64,000 nucleotides of DNA from Bondarzewia mesenterica (Eukaryota > Basidiomycota > Agaricomycetes > Russulales > Bondarzewiaceae). The stretch covers positions 124,001 through 188,000 of the forward strand of contig SGPL01000002.1 in assembly GCA_004802705.1 (NCBI GenBank). The letters are read 5' to 3'. Below are positions 26,050 through 35,453 of the stretch, piece by piece. A program made the position numbers and the translations under genes. The number at the start of each line of letters is the position of its first letter. The stretch's first letter is position 1. The notes under the pieces were generated by a model, which did not search any database, was not told the DNA's origin, and saw only the letters and a program-made list of their open reading frames with translations.

Positions 26050-27364
26050 TTATGCGTGTGCCAGGGCGCTGCGCACCTCTTCAAGCCTTCCCTCGAGCAG
26101 CTGTAGCGTCGTGTCTACGCCCTTGAGCACGCCGACGTCGGGACCTTCCCCGGGCTTGAGCCGCATGTGCGCAAAGTCGATCAACCGTACGGCGTACGGC
26201 GCGCCCGGCTTCTTCCTTCCCACCGTGCCCTCTTCCTCTTCTATTTCCATTTCCACTTCCAGGTCCATCCCTTTCCCCTCCTCTTCGTCATCTCCCTCCT
26301 CGTCCTCATCTTCATCAGAGGACTCAGAGTCAGAGTTGACGCCGTCGGGGTGCGCTCCCAACCACTGCACGCCCTGTTCCGCGCGCACCCAATCGGCTTC
26401 GTACATGAGCAACAGGCTGCCGCCGACCATACGCATTTCGACGGTGTTCAGCGCCTCGCGGATCGAGTGGACGTCGCGCGTGATGCTTTCGAGGATCGGG
26501 AGGAGTGTGGACGCTGGGAGACCGGTGTCGACCGCGCGTTCAAGCTCTTCTCCACTCGATTCTCCTTCTCCTTCCGCTTCGCTGATGCTTTGGATTCCAT
26601 CGGTTTCGATGGAGGCGGCTGGTTGTGGGGACGTGGGCGAGGCGATGGGGAAGAAGCGTGAGATGCCGGTGGGTAGGTCTGCGGGTTTGATGGATTTGCC
26701 GTAGGATTTGGGAGTCGGGATCGGAGTGGATGTTGTATTGTCGAAGACCTAGCACCGATCGCGTGTGAGCGATGCGCAAGGGAGGGAGAGAGGGAGGAGA
26801 GAGATATAAGGATAAACACCTGAAAGCCAGTGAGGCGGACGCCGGTTTCGAGCGAGGTCGTCAGGCGCGCAGTTTCTTCCATGCGCGAGCGCTTCTTGGG
26901 CGAGGCGGACTCGTCGTACAGGACGGTGCCCAGCTTGATGTCAAGGATATTCGGTTTGACAAATGGGTGTGATAGATTCTCGAGCACTAAGGACTGTGTT
27001 TTTTTTTTTCCGCCAATCGAACAGTCGATCAGTCAGTCGATTAGGAAGATTGGTGTGTCGGGACATACTCATCTTTTTGGACCTCGCCCGAGCTCGCACA
27101 CTCGGTGGGGACGATGGTGCCGTCGGCGCTCGTGTACCCCGAGAGCCTGAGCGTGCCGTAGAATTTTGGGATCCAAGGGAGCAAGGGCGCGACGGCGGGA
27201 TCGGAGACGGTGGTCTGGTAGAACTGGTGCTCGAGTGGGAGTGCGAGCTTGATGAGGAGCGAGCCGTCTTCGGTGGTCTGCACGCCCGCATGCCCGCCGA
27301 CTTGGTTGTCGAGGGCTTGAACGACGGAGACGGTGGTTGTGAGCGGGATGGTGTCGGTCGACAT
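26050..27364 (-). CDS. ARG82: Inositol polyphosphate multikinase
   Basis: IPK-family kinase that phosphorylates inositol trisphosphate and tetrakisphosphate and, in yeast, also supports the ArgR/Mcm1 transcription complex. Start ATG at 27364 (MSTDTIPLTTT); an upstream in-frame codon is only GTG. Signature motifs: KPNILDIKLG (the PxxxDxKxG site), the GGSLLLMYEAD segment and IDFAHMRL with the metal-binding Asp. An acidic run of Glu/Asp separates the last two, as in fungal multikinases. Exons: 27364 to about 27083 or 27069, 26993-26820, and 26748-26050; about 384 residues. The first intron is problematic: the strong-looking donor GTATGT at 27068 would break the frame with acceptor CACAG at 26994, while the in-frame alternative uses GTCCAA at 27082. 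A poly-T tract beside the acceptor may contain an indel. The gene is divergent from the next plus-strand gene by 81 bases. Confidence 0.85.
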
Positions 27365-27445
27365 GGCTGATACGCAAACGGTCACGGTTCCCGCTTTATC
27401 ATGAGCGCGCTTGGCACGTGACTATATCCAACTTGCTCTCCACTC

Positions 27446-28168
27446 ATGTCGTGCTCGAAAAAGCTTGAGGCCTCGAGGGACAAGCCACGTCGTTTTCCCG
27501 GCTTTCGACTCGCCTTCCGATCGGCCCGGACGACGAGGCCTGCCGACCGTCCAAGTGATTCACATCCTGAGGCTCCCTCCGCCGTGCAATGCAACGTTTC
27601 TCTTCCTCCTCCTCCTTCCCTCGCTTCCCTACCATCCTCTGATCCCGCAGCTTCTGTCGTCATGTCTCCAGAGGTGCAGGAGCCTCCCTGGCCTCTGCCG
27701 AGATCGTCCGAGAATCTTCCTGCCCTCTTGGGCGTCGCCATCAACGGCGTGCCATTCAACCCCAACAGAACAGGGGTGACTTTTTTCTTGTTTTCGGTGT
27801 CTCACGCACTCGCTGAACTCATTTCCAAATCACAGATTCCCTGTCTGGATGCTTTGCTGAAGTTACCCAATTTTCCGGGGACGCCTGAGGATGCTTCGAG
27901 GCTACTCGCTGTGGTTCGCAAGATTCGGGACGAACGGATGGCCCGATCGCACCGCGCCCAGGTGGTGCTCAAACACATGCTCATCCAAACCGAGCTGTGG
28001 GAGGAGGAGTTGGAGAGGGCAGAGGCAGAATGGACGCAGGTGATCGCGAGTCTTGGCGTCGTTCGTGCTGCGATACGCAGGAGAGGAATGCCGATCACAA
28101 TGCCGCCCGAACCCGAGTCGGGTACGGAGAGTATCGCTGAACTTGAACAAGGCGAAGAGTCATCTTAG
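27446..28168 (+). CDS. Conserved hypothetical protein with charged helical C-terminus
   Basis: I do not recognise the family. Two exons, 27446-27775 and 27836-28168, are joined by a 60-base GT-AG intron; the intron happens to be open in frame, so the unspliced frame is 20 codons longer. The spliced product has 220 residues. The N-terminal 70 residues are basic and low-complexity; a later in-frame Met before SPEVQEPPWPLP is a possible alternative start. The conserved-looking core begins LLGVAINGVPFNPN and runs into PCLDALLKLPNFPGTPEDA, followed by helices with many Arg/Glu residues (LKHMLIQTELWEEELERAEA). No membrane segment or signal peptide is seen. It shares an 81-base divergent intergenic region with the multikinase gene. 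Confidence 0.6.
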   Translation: MSCSKKLEASRDKPRRFPGFRLAFRSARTTRPADRPSDSHPEAPSAVQCNVSLPPPPSLASLPSSDPAASVVMSPEVQEPPWPLPRSSENLPALLGVAINGVPFNPNRTGVTFFLFSVSHALAELISKSQIPCLDALLKLPNFPGTPEDASRLLAVVRKIRDERMARSHRAQVVLKHMLIQTELWEEELERAEAEWTQVIASLGVVRAAIRRRGMPITMPPEPESGTESIAELEQGEESS

Positions 28169-28941
28169 GCATTTTTGTTTCCTATATCCCAAACTTTGGC
28201 ATATTTCTTTTGTGAAATTGCATCACCGTCATTACTCGCATCCCGGGCTTACCTTTGTTTTTTTTTCTGATGCTATGATTTCTTGGAATGACAAATATCA
28301 TGTCTGCATTCATCTGGAACTCGGGTCTCCCATATTCAGTTTTCGTGGGGAATGTGGGCTGGATCACAAGTTCCCAGGCTCCGTAGGTGCAAGCTTTCCG
28401 GAGGATTTTTTTTCGCTTGGGGAGCTGCAGTAAGACACGATACCACGCCATAGGACGACTCACACTGAGACCACTTTACCACTCCGCGGCGCTGCAGTCA
28501 GACTGTGATCGCGTCCGAGTCTGTGGCAGTGTACCGGCAAAGCGCTCTCATACACAGAACGATCGTCTGTGTGAGGTCTGCGAAGGAGACTAGCGGAAGA
28601 CGAGAAGACTCGGACGCGCCGCAGCGACTGCTCGCCGGCCGAACCTAAAAGACAATGGGCCGGCCAACTTTTTGAAACATTCAAAGATCGAGGCGAGGAA
28701 GTGAACGGGAAGACATAACGAGGCACGAATTCATTCAGTTCTCCCCCGACGGCGATGCCCATATCGTACATGCCAAAATCATGCCCTTCATTCAGCGTCT
28801 TTCACCAACTCCAATTTGCCTGCCCTCGCCCCTCCCTGATGCCCTGCACGGTCCTTTGAATTCGGACAAAAGTTGAACGGAAACCTCCATCCTAACTGTG
28901 AGATTGGAGTCACAACCACACATTACTGATCTAACCGTACC
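28169..28941. other. Intergenic, right part is duplicated flank
   Basis: The left 430 bases show nothing beyond a 3' UTR. From about 28600 the sequence is a diverged copy of 30655-30940: both share GAACCTAAAAGACAAT, ATCGAGGCGAGGAAGTG and ATATCGTACATGCCAAAATC at the same spacing. This is the downstream flank of the 104-residue gene copies. Confidence 0.6.
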
Positions 28942-29256
28942 TCAGTTCTGAGTCCAAGTGGCACTGCCGCTGACGGTGCTCGCAGGGTCAATGGGCGTGT
29001 CCAACGTACCGCTGATCTTGGGGCCGTTGCCGAGGGTAAGGTTGAAGTCGTCCTTCCCGATTTTGCCTTCAAACGGCCTCCTGGTCGTCAGTTGACCGAT
29101 ACTGTTGTACTCGAGCGTCACTTGGTTACTCTCGAAGTTCTGAACGCTGGGCGACAGGCTGCCCGCGAAGGTGTACAGGAGGTCGTCGATGGTGAATGAC
29201 GCAGTGAACTTGGTACCGGGGCTGACGGTCTTGATGAAGCCGGTGGCGGTGGGCAT
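28942..29256 (-). CDS. Small beta-rich protein, array copy A (104 residues)
   Basis: I do not recognise the family. The open frame MPTATGFIKTVSPG...SGSATWTQN has 104 residues, no cysteine, one Trp, no signal peptide and no membrane segment; alternating hydrophobic and Thr/Ser residues suggest a beta-sandwich cytosolic protein. A 71-base intron (29327-29257, GTGAGT...TTCTAG) ends directly before the ATG, so the start codon is the first codon of exon 2 and exon 1 is untranslated. A TATAAA element lies 150 bases upstream of the ATG. The paralogue at 31000-31314 is identical in length. The region around residues 15-39 (TKFTASFTIDDLLYTFAGSL) is unchanged between the copies, while residues 2-13 and 66-100 differ. 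Reality is supported by the paired conservation of promoter, splice sites and frame. Confidence 0.75.
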   Translation of the reverse strand: MPTATGFIKTVSPGTKFTASFTIDDLLYTFAGSLSPSVQNFESNQVTLEYNSIGQLTTRRPFEGKIGKDDFNLTLGNGPKISGTLDTPIDPASTVSGSATWTQN

Positions 29257-29405
29257 CTAGAAAACAACGTGGCGCGCTCAGTCGCCCTGCCGTTGACGTG
29301 GACGAACCATTGCCTGGCATCACTCACGATGATGTAGATGTGTTTGAGTGCGAGTGAGAGTGATGCAAATCGGATTGGTAGACTCGACGGCCCGAAAGGC
29401 CAGCC

Positions 29406-29411
29406 TTTATA
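29406..29411 (-). promoter_or_regulatory. TATA box of small gene A
   Basis: TATAAA on the minus strand within GCAGTATAAAGGCTGG, about 80 bases before the 5' splice site of the untranslated exon. The identical element occurs 2058 bases away in front of copy B, and is mutated in decayed copies C and D. Confidence 0.65.
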
Positions 29412-29919
29412 CTGCGAGGACGGATGCACTGTGTCTTATATGATTGAATATGCCCGTTTGGGACACATGAAACTATTGGGAGTCCGGGGTCGAGTGTCCT
29501 GAGAGGGCAGCTGAGGAAGCGATGGAGTTGGACGACTTGGCAGACGGAATTTTCCCATCATGCTCGATGCACGGCGTCATGTCCGATTAGAAGCGCGCGA
29601 GTACGGCCATGCGCACGATGGACGAGATCACGAGCACGGCAGATTCAAGCGACAGGCTATCTGGGTGTAGTCGATTCCAAGTCAAGCACGGTGAGCTTGA
29701 GCATTGCCTGTGAGAAGAGAGACTGACCAGGCCACGGTGAACTCAAGCTTTGCTCGGACATGAGCGTGATCTCGATGGTACCCATGTTGGTCCCTAGGCC
29801 CACGTCGCTCACCAGCCCACCGTCTCCTCGCCTTTCCCTTTTTTCCACACTCTCTTTCTCCCCCCTTTTCCCAGCCACACGTTTCTCTCGCTAATCCATC
29901 TCTGTTTTGAGACGCGACC
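29412..29919. other. Shared upstream region between small gene A and a divergent remnant
   Basis: About 510 bases upstream of gene A. The first 120 bases are nearly identical to the same region of copy B (three mismatches over 29401-29528). At about 29657-29790, minus strand, is the last exon of another gene: a CTCTTCTCACAG splice acceptor precedes GNAQAHRA-type codons, matching sequence in copies C and D. The right part resembles the promoter of the intact plus-strand gene at 34104. Confidence 0.55.
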
Positions 29920-30207
29920 ATGCCCCGCGTACGCGAACAAGACCCCCGAAGAGTGCCCCGATTTCACCTCGGCGCGTACGACGTCTTCGTTATGGCTATG
30001 AAGGCCCACGTCCCCCATGAAAATTGCAAAAAATGCAGAGCCGAATTCACCTGGATAGGTTTTGAAGACTCCTTCAATGTAATGGTCAAGGTCTTGAGGA
30101 CGCGTGTTAATTCGGGGGTATTTTGGTCGATTCGTCGGCGTGATTTCGGGCTGCCTTCGTCTGGGATTGAACCAAGTCAATTTTGGGGGCATTTTATCAG
30201 CAATTAG
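29920..30207 (+). pseudogene. Truncated, frameshifted copy of the 34104-35040 gene
   Basis: The ATG context GACGCGACCATGCCCCGC and the first 25 codons match the intact gene at 34104 (MPRVREQDP versus MPRICEQDP). A 5-base deletion relative to the intact copy follows GACCCC and shifts the frame. Similarity is lost after about 80 bases. The remaining open frame to 30207 is not related to the intact protein. The upstream pyrimidine-rich leader is also shared, so the copy included its promoter. Confidence 0.6.
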
Positions 30208-30999
30208 ATTCATAAACAGAACTTCGTGCCGATGGTAAAGCAAACCGAGATCGCGGATGTTTCCCAGGGTTTGTTGACACGAGGGAATCAGTCTGGCTTT
30301 TTTTTTCTGAGAAACGCGCGTGGTTTGACAGTTCAGGAGCACACCGTTACTTAGATTCAACAAAGGCAATGCTTCCTGGTTTCAGTCCACGTACATACAG
30401 TCAGGAAGAGAATGCGCCTGAACACACTCTTCTCAGAACGAAAGCCGGACAGATTCCATCGGGTCAACAAACCCCAAGCAACGTCTGAGATCTCAGTTTC
30501 TACTTTACCGTCAGTTCGAAGTTCTGTACTAGTTCTTGCAGACGCGCTGTCTTGTAAAGAACACAAACAGCTCACGAATTATGTCAAGCTGGCCTCCCGC
30601 ATATCTGACTGTCGAGTTAGCATGGCGTGCGCAGGACTGAACACCAAACGATACATCAGCACGGAACTCGAGGACGCGCCATTGCGACTGCTCGCGGGCG
30701 GAACCTAAAAGACAATTAGCCGGCCAAGTTTTGAGAAATTCAAGGATCGAGGCGAGGAAGTGGAGTTGAAGACATAAAGAGACACGAATTCGTTCAATTC
30801 TCTCCCAACGCGAGGCCAATATCGTACATGCCAAAATCATACTCTTCATTCAACGTCTTTTACCAACGGCAATTCGCCTGCCCCCTCCCTCACACCATGC
30901 ACAGTCCTTTGAATTCGGACAAACATTGGACCGAACGATCTATCCTGACTGTGAGATTGGAGTCACAACGACATGTTTACTAATCCAGCGCGGCGTACC
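30208..30999. other. Intergenic, right part is duplicated flank of copy B
   Basis: The left 440 bases contain no gene I can support. From about 30655 the sequence is the diverged counterpart of 28600-28900, the downstream flank of small gene A. Short ORFs are not conserved between the two copies. Confidence 0.5.
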
Positions 31000-31314
31000 T
31001 CAGTTCTGAGTCCAAGTGCCACTGCCGTCGATGGTGCTCGCAGGGCTGATGGGCATGTCCAACGGACCTTCGATCTTGGGGCCGTTGCCGAGGCTAATGT
31101 TGATTGCCTTCGTCCCGATTTTGCCTTCGAACGTCCTCGTGGTCGTCAGCTGACCGACACTGTTGTACTCGAGCGTCGCGTTGTTGCTCTCGAAGCTCTG
31201 AACGCTGGGCGACAGGCTGCCCGCGAAGGTGTACAAGAGGTCGTCGATGGTGAAAGACGCAGTGAACTTGGTACCGGAGCTGGCGCTCCTGATGAAACCG
31301 GAGGCAGTGTGCAT
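31000..31314 (-). CDS. Small beta-rich protein, array copy B (104 residues)
   Basis: Paralogue of the protein at 28942-29256, same length and same flanking structure: an untranslated exon 1, a 71-base intron (31385-31315) ending in front of the ATG, and a TATAAA 150 bases upstream. Sequence begins MHTASGFIRSASSG and ends DGSGTWTQN. By eye about 25 of 104 residues differ from copy A, concentrated in residues 2-13 and 66-100, whereas residues 14-39 are identical and the promoter differs at only about 3 in 128 positions. No cysteine, signal peptide or membrane segment. Function unknown. Maintenance of frame in the face of many replacements argues that it is expressed and under selection. Confidence 0.75.
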   Translation of the reverse strand: MHTASGFIRSASSGTKFTASFTIDDLLYTFAGSLSPSVQSFESNNATLEYNSVGQLTTTRTFEGKIGTKAINISLGNGPKIEGPLDMPISPASTIDGSGTWTQN

Positions 31315-31463
31315 CTGGAAAACAACGTAGCGTGCTCAGTCGCCCTGCCGTTGATATGGAAGAACAATTGCCTAGCATCACTCACGATGATGTAGATGTG
31401 TTTGAGTGCGAGTGAGGGTAATGCAATGCGGGTTGGTAGACTCGACGACCCGAAAGGCCAGCC

Positions 31464-31469
31464 TTTATA
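31464..31469 (-). promoter_or_regulatory. TATA box of small gene B
   Basis: TATAAA on the minus strand in the same context as at 29406-29411, exactly 2058 bases away. Confidence 0.65.
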
Positions 31470-31770
31470 CTGCGAGGACGGATGCACTGTGTCTTATATG
31501 TTTGAATATGCCCGTTTGGGACGCATGAAACTATTGGGAGTCCGGGGTCGAGTGTCCTGAGAGGGCAGCTGAGGAAGCGATAGAGTTCGATAACTCACCA
31601 AATGAATTTTTCAGTAGTGTCAGTTTTCGTCTTGTGCCCTCATTCCACGCTGTCCTGTCCAAGTAGCTAAGAAAAGCGCGCGAGTGAGGCCATGTGCGCG
31701 TTGGATGAAATCACGAGCACGAAAGGTTACAGGTTCACTGATACAGTGATAGGCTATGTGGGTAAACTCC

Positions 31771-32860
31771 AATTTCGGCGCAAGTCATCTTTCATTATCG
31801 ACAGTGACTTGCAGCGCACAATTTTCTCTGCGCTCAGGATATCCTTCACCGCGACATCGGAATATCCTCCTTGCCGATGAATTTAAGCAGGCTCCGGCTG
31901 GAGAAGAAGATTTCCTAACTGATCTCAACTTGGTTTGTATGGCTCTGGATGCAGCCCTGAAGACAACAGAGGTAGTGAAGCCTACGAAGAAATGGAACGA
32001 TAAGATGACCAGATATAAGATGACGGAGGAGGCACAGAAGACAAAGATTTAATTTGGAACTCAGCGCGGCGCGAATATGTCGGTGAGTCATCATGTCAAG
32101 TTTTGTTTTCTGCACGGTTTGAGGAACCCTCTTTTGATTCAACGGCATTGAAGGCTTAAAGGTGGACAGAAGAGGCACAAAGGACAATAATTAGATTCGT
32201 GATCCAGCGCCGCTCGGGACGTCACGTCAACTTTTTATTTCCTGCGTTGTATTGTTTTTATACATACAGTATGTATTTGACAAAGGGCACAGTCCAGTCC
32301 ATGGCGATCATTAAATCTACGAAACATGCATCCGATTTAATTTACTTTGGACGAAAGCGATTCTCTGCACTCGTGCGTTTTCTAAGATTCACATGTATCG
32401 TAGTCGTGTTGTGTATTTTGTAGCGGCCTCGGAAGTATAGCGAGCCAACTTTATGGGTCCTTTGTGAGATATAGCCGCTGCTCCACGGTTGGGACGCTCA
32501 ACGAGTGGTGAGGCCTACGGCATACCAATGGTTATCGTTCCTCAGGACTTGGTGGTGACCCTGAGACTCGTGCTGCACCACTTCAAACTAATTTCTACCT
32601 CACTGGCACATACTGTACCTGGACATGACGCCACCACGAAATCATGGCTCAATTAATTTATTCAACCAAAAATCGAATTGTTACCGACAAATAGATCTGG
32701 GAAAAGTCATGCAAGAGTGGTTCAACGGGTGGAGACACCTGAAGCGTACATCCGTAATGAACGAATCCAAGGCCTTGGAGTCCAGCAGATACACCTTTTT
32801 AGCGAGAAGCAGAAGCGCTCTGGACATGGAACGCGCTCTGCGTTTCTAAAATTGCTGCAT
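31771..32860. other. Unassigned interval between copies B and C
   Basis: About 1.1 kb with a plus-strand open frame ending at 32052 (DEFKQAPAGEEDFLTDLN within it) that I cannot connect to a start, splice partner or family. It may be the tail of a disrupted gene. No tRNA, repeat or mobile-element signature is seen. Confidence 0.35.
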
Positions 32861-33100
32861 TCGAATCCAATTCAAAGGAATCGGCTTAGTTCCGCTGTTT
32901 ATGATAGAATCGCCGTGACAAAGGCGGAGGCAATGTGCATCTACCAGCGTAGCGTCATCAGTCACTCTGCCGAAGTGGAGGAACAATTGCCTAACGTCAC
33001 TCACGATGATGTAGATGACTTTGAGTGGGAGTAAGGATGATGCGGAGGGGCCTGGTGGACTCGAACGACTCGAAGGGTCAGCCTCTATGCTGCAAGGACA
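32861..33100 (-). pseudogene. Decayed small gene, array copy C
   Basis: Same orientation as copies A and B. The 5' splice site (ATCATC|GTGAGTGA), the intron and the TAG acceptor before ATG 32940 are recognisable. The frame MHIASAF... reaches a stop at codon 14 and similarity to the intact genes ends some 30 bases later, so the rest of the coding region is gone. The TATA position reads CATAGA in place of TATAAA. Upstream, GTTTGGGACGC and ATTGGGAGTCCGGGGTCGA are still almost unchanged to about 33180. Confidence 0.7.
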
Positions 33101-33429
33101 ATGCACTGTGTTTTCTGTATCACTTTGAATATGCCCGTTTGGGACGCACGAAACTATTGGGAGTCCGGGGTCGAGCTATCCTGGGAGGGCAGATGAAACA
33201 CGAAACGAAGGTCCACGATAGAGTTCGATAACTGACTAGATGAAAATTTCCGACTTGTACCCTCGCTCCACGCTGTCCTGTCCGAGTAGCTGAGAAAAGC
33301 GCGCGAATATGGCCATGCGCACGTTTGATGAGTTCATGCGCACTGCAGGTTCGCCGCAGTGACAGGCTATCTGGGTGTAGGTAATTCTAATTCAAGCGCT
33401 GAGCGCTTAAGTGTTGCCCTGTGAGAAGA

Positions 33430-33640
33430 GAGACTATTTGAGGGATTCGGGGTAGACGACAGGGACCAGGGCCATAGTGAATTCGAACTTTGCTCGGACG
33501 AGAGCTCCGAAGAGCACATGTGGGCATGCAATCTGGAGCCCGTTCCGAGCGAGTTTGGAGTGATCATGACGCAGTTCAGTCATGAAGGACGTTGAATATG
33601 AAGAACTTTCATTTACCGGGTTCACCGCGCGAGCGCTCAA
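33430..33640 (-). pseudogene. Remnant of an unknown gene upstream of copy C
   Basis: Minus-strand open sequence (LRHDHSKLARNGLQIACPH, then LVRAKFEFTMALVPVVYPES) followed by a stop and a CTCTTCTCACAG acceptor-like site. The same segment is present inverted at 35640-35760 (CRDHSEFARNELQIA) and in part at 29657-29790, so it belongs to the repeated module. No copy in the window is intact, and I do not recognise the family. Confidence 0.5.
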
Positions 33641-34103
33641 GACCGATGAAGATCAGTGATATACAAGACATGATCAGTCGGAGTCGGAAGGTGGTGAGGA
33701 TAAGATTGGAGTCATTTTTTCAACAATTTGTTAGCTGTCTGATGAGCAATTTATTCATCATGCTGACGGTCTGATAGCCCAGCGATGCTGTATCCGGCTA
33801 TGCTGGCGGGTTGGGGAAAATAATGAGCGAGCCCTACTTACCACGGCGAACGGGCGAAGAAGCTAAAGCCCAAAGAGCGGAAACTCACAGACGGTACAGA
33901 CCTCACTATTATGTAATCATTTTTCGACTTTGACAAGTTCAACGTTTCGCTCGAGCGCCAGAGTCCTCTTACTCCACGTCGCTCATCTGAATCAATCCAA
34001 CCGTTTCCTCGCCTTTCCTGTTTTTTATTTAAAAAAAACTGCCACTCTTTCTCCAATTTTTCCCCCGTCATACTTCTGTCTCGCTCTCTTTCGAGACGCG
34101 ACC
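33641..34103 (+). promoter_or_regulatory. Upstream region and leader of the 34104 gene
   Basis: 463 bases between a minus-strand remnant and the plus-strand start at 34104. A TTTTTTATTTAAAAAAA stretch at about 34019-34038 lies 70 bases before the ATG and may act as a TATA-like or initiator element. The pyrimidine-rich leader TCTGTCTCGCTCTCTTTCGA directly precedes GACGCGACCATG, and a diverged copy of leader and start lies at 29800-29920. Confidence 0.4.
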
Positions 34104-35040
34104 ATGCCCCGCATATGCGAACAAGACCCCAATCTCGAAGTATGCCCCGAATTCACTTCGGCGTGTTACCTCGTCCTCCGGGAACGGCTCATAGCTGCAG
34201 ATACCCACGCAACCGTCGCTGTTCTGCTTAAAGAGTCTTGGACTCAAGAAAACAATGCCAGGAAAGTGGCATTTACTCAGCAGAAAAGGCAGAGGTTTGG
34301 CGACATCGACCTCAGTAAGCCTGTACCCGACTACATCTCCCCTCCCCCGTCGTCCTTCGCCATCGAGAAACTCGACAAAGGGGAGTACGTGGAGTTGTAT
34401 TATTTCACCAAGGAGGGTATCGAAGAGGCCAACAACAGGAACATGGGCATGGGCATTAAGAACGACAACGAGCTTACATGGGAGCAATACGATCACGCCT
34501 GGCTGATTTTATATCGGCGAGTCATGATCGCAGGGTGGCCGGAGGCGCATGTCAGTTCGCTCCTCCACTTTTTCAGCGAGATCAACTCGCACCGGTATCG
34601 CGCGCGGCTGCCTTATGGTCCTCGTGCCCTGCTCATGTATCAGGCCACAGTCCGTCGTGCTTGGCATGATGAGCTCGCTCGCGGGCGAGGGTTCAATATC
34701 TCATTGATCAATGAGACGTTATTGGGGAGTATATACAGCGATATAATTTGGGGGGAACAAGTGGAGGCTGTTAGAGAGGTTAGTACATATGTCCCCTCAT
34801 GCCTTGTATCGTCTGCCTTCCTTGTCACTCACTCGGCGCGCCCGCCTGCACCCTTCGTAGGTCGAGGCTACCAGTTATTCACCCGAGCCGCCACGCACAC
34901 GTGCTGGTTCGTACCACAGACAATCATCACGCTCGCGTTCCCCTGCTGGCTCCTCGGTCGGCCATGTGCGGGACCAATACGCAGTCTCACCGGCACCTTC
35001 GAGGAAGCGCGCCCGCCGTCGTCCTCGTTATGGCTATTAA
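34104..35040 (+). CDS. Conserved hypothetical protein of the duplicated module, RS-like C-terminus
   Basis: I do not recognise a characterised function. Start ATG 34104 (MPRICEQDPNLEVCPEF). Exon 1 34104-34778 and exon 2 34861-35040, joined by an 82-base GT-AG intron in phase 0, give 284 residues. The N-terminal 225 residues are largely helical with Trp/Tyr-rich segments (LTWEQYDHAWLILYRRV, MYQATVRRAWHDELARG). It resembles in style a lineage-expanded hypothetical family in Agaricomycetes, but that is recall, not a search. Exon 2 is Arg/Ser/Pro-rich (HRQSSRSRSPAGSS...KRARRRPRYGY), so the spliced form ends in an RS-like basic tail, whereas read-through of the intron gives an unrelated hydrophobic end. 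A truncated copy is at 29920. Confidence 0.6.
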
Positions 35041-35453
35041 GGTTTTTTCTGTTGCATACCCAAGCATAGTTTCACTTTGGGACACACTTCCGCATATGTG
35101 CCTTGTCGTCGCTCTCGTTATTCGCTCACTCTTTCATAGACTTACAGTATCCTCTGAATTCGACCAACAATTGCAATCCGGAAAATACAACGAAAAATAT
35201 CGACGTCCACTTAAGTGTACAGGCCTTCTCTACTAGTCTGTATTCATCGGAACTGACCGTGCGCTCGTAAAACATAAAGTGCAGTATTGTTTCGCAACAA
35301 CTAGTGCAACCCTAAACGTCGAATAGACAGCAAACCAGCAGCTCAGGCACTCATATCTCGCTAGTCCGAGAGTCCCTCCGAGCCCAAGCGCAAATCTCGA
35401 GATAACCCAAATTCATGCGGGAGAATTGAGGACACTTCGGGCTCACTGGCTTC
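35041..35453. other. Intergenic
   Basis: 413 bases between the 34104 gene and inverted copy D. Contains the 3' UTR of the former. I see no feature beyond short ORFs. Confidence 0.4.

Larger units (their letters stand above)
28600..29990. repeat. Module copy A of the 28.6-36.5 kb duplicated array
   Basis: Contains the downstream flank, intact small gene A (minus), its TATA promoter, the 3' remnant of a second gene (about 29657-29790, minus) and the decayed 5' end of a third gene (from 29920, plus). Copy B lies 2058 bases to the right over the coding and promoter part with no indel over about 470 bases. Boundaries are approximate because homology fades at both ends. Confidence 0.7.
30655..31770. 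repeat. Module copy B of the duplicated array
   Basis: Same order and orientation as copy A: downstream flank, intact 104-residue gene B, TATA promoter, then upstream sequence that matches copies A and C (AAAAGCGCGCGAGT...ATCACGAGCACG) before losing similarity near 31770. The partner gene seen at 29920 and 34104 is not recognisable here. Confidence 0.65.

Noticed and set aside
29809..30369. 186-codon minus-strand open frame
   Set aside because: It runs antisense through the truncated copy of the 34104 gene and its leader; the same shadow exists at 34068-34496.
34779..35069. Unspliced continuation of the 34104 gene to a stop at 35067-35069
   Set aside because: The AG|GTTAGT donor and the TTCGTAG acceptor give a phase-0 exon with an RS-like tail; the read-through tail is hydrophobic and unlike the rest of the protein.
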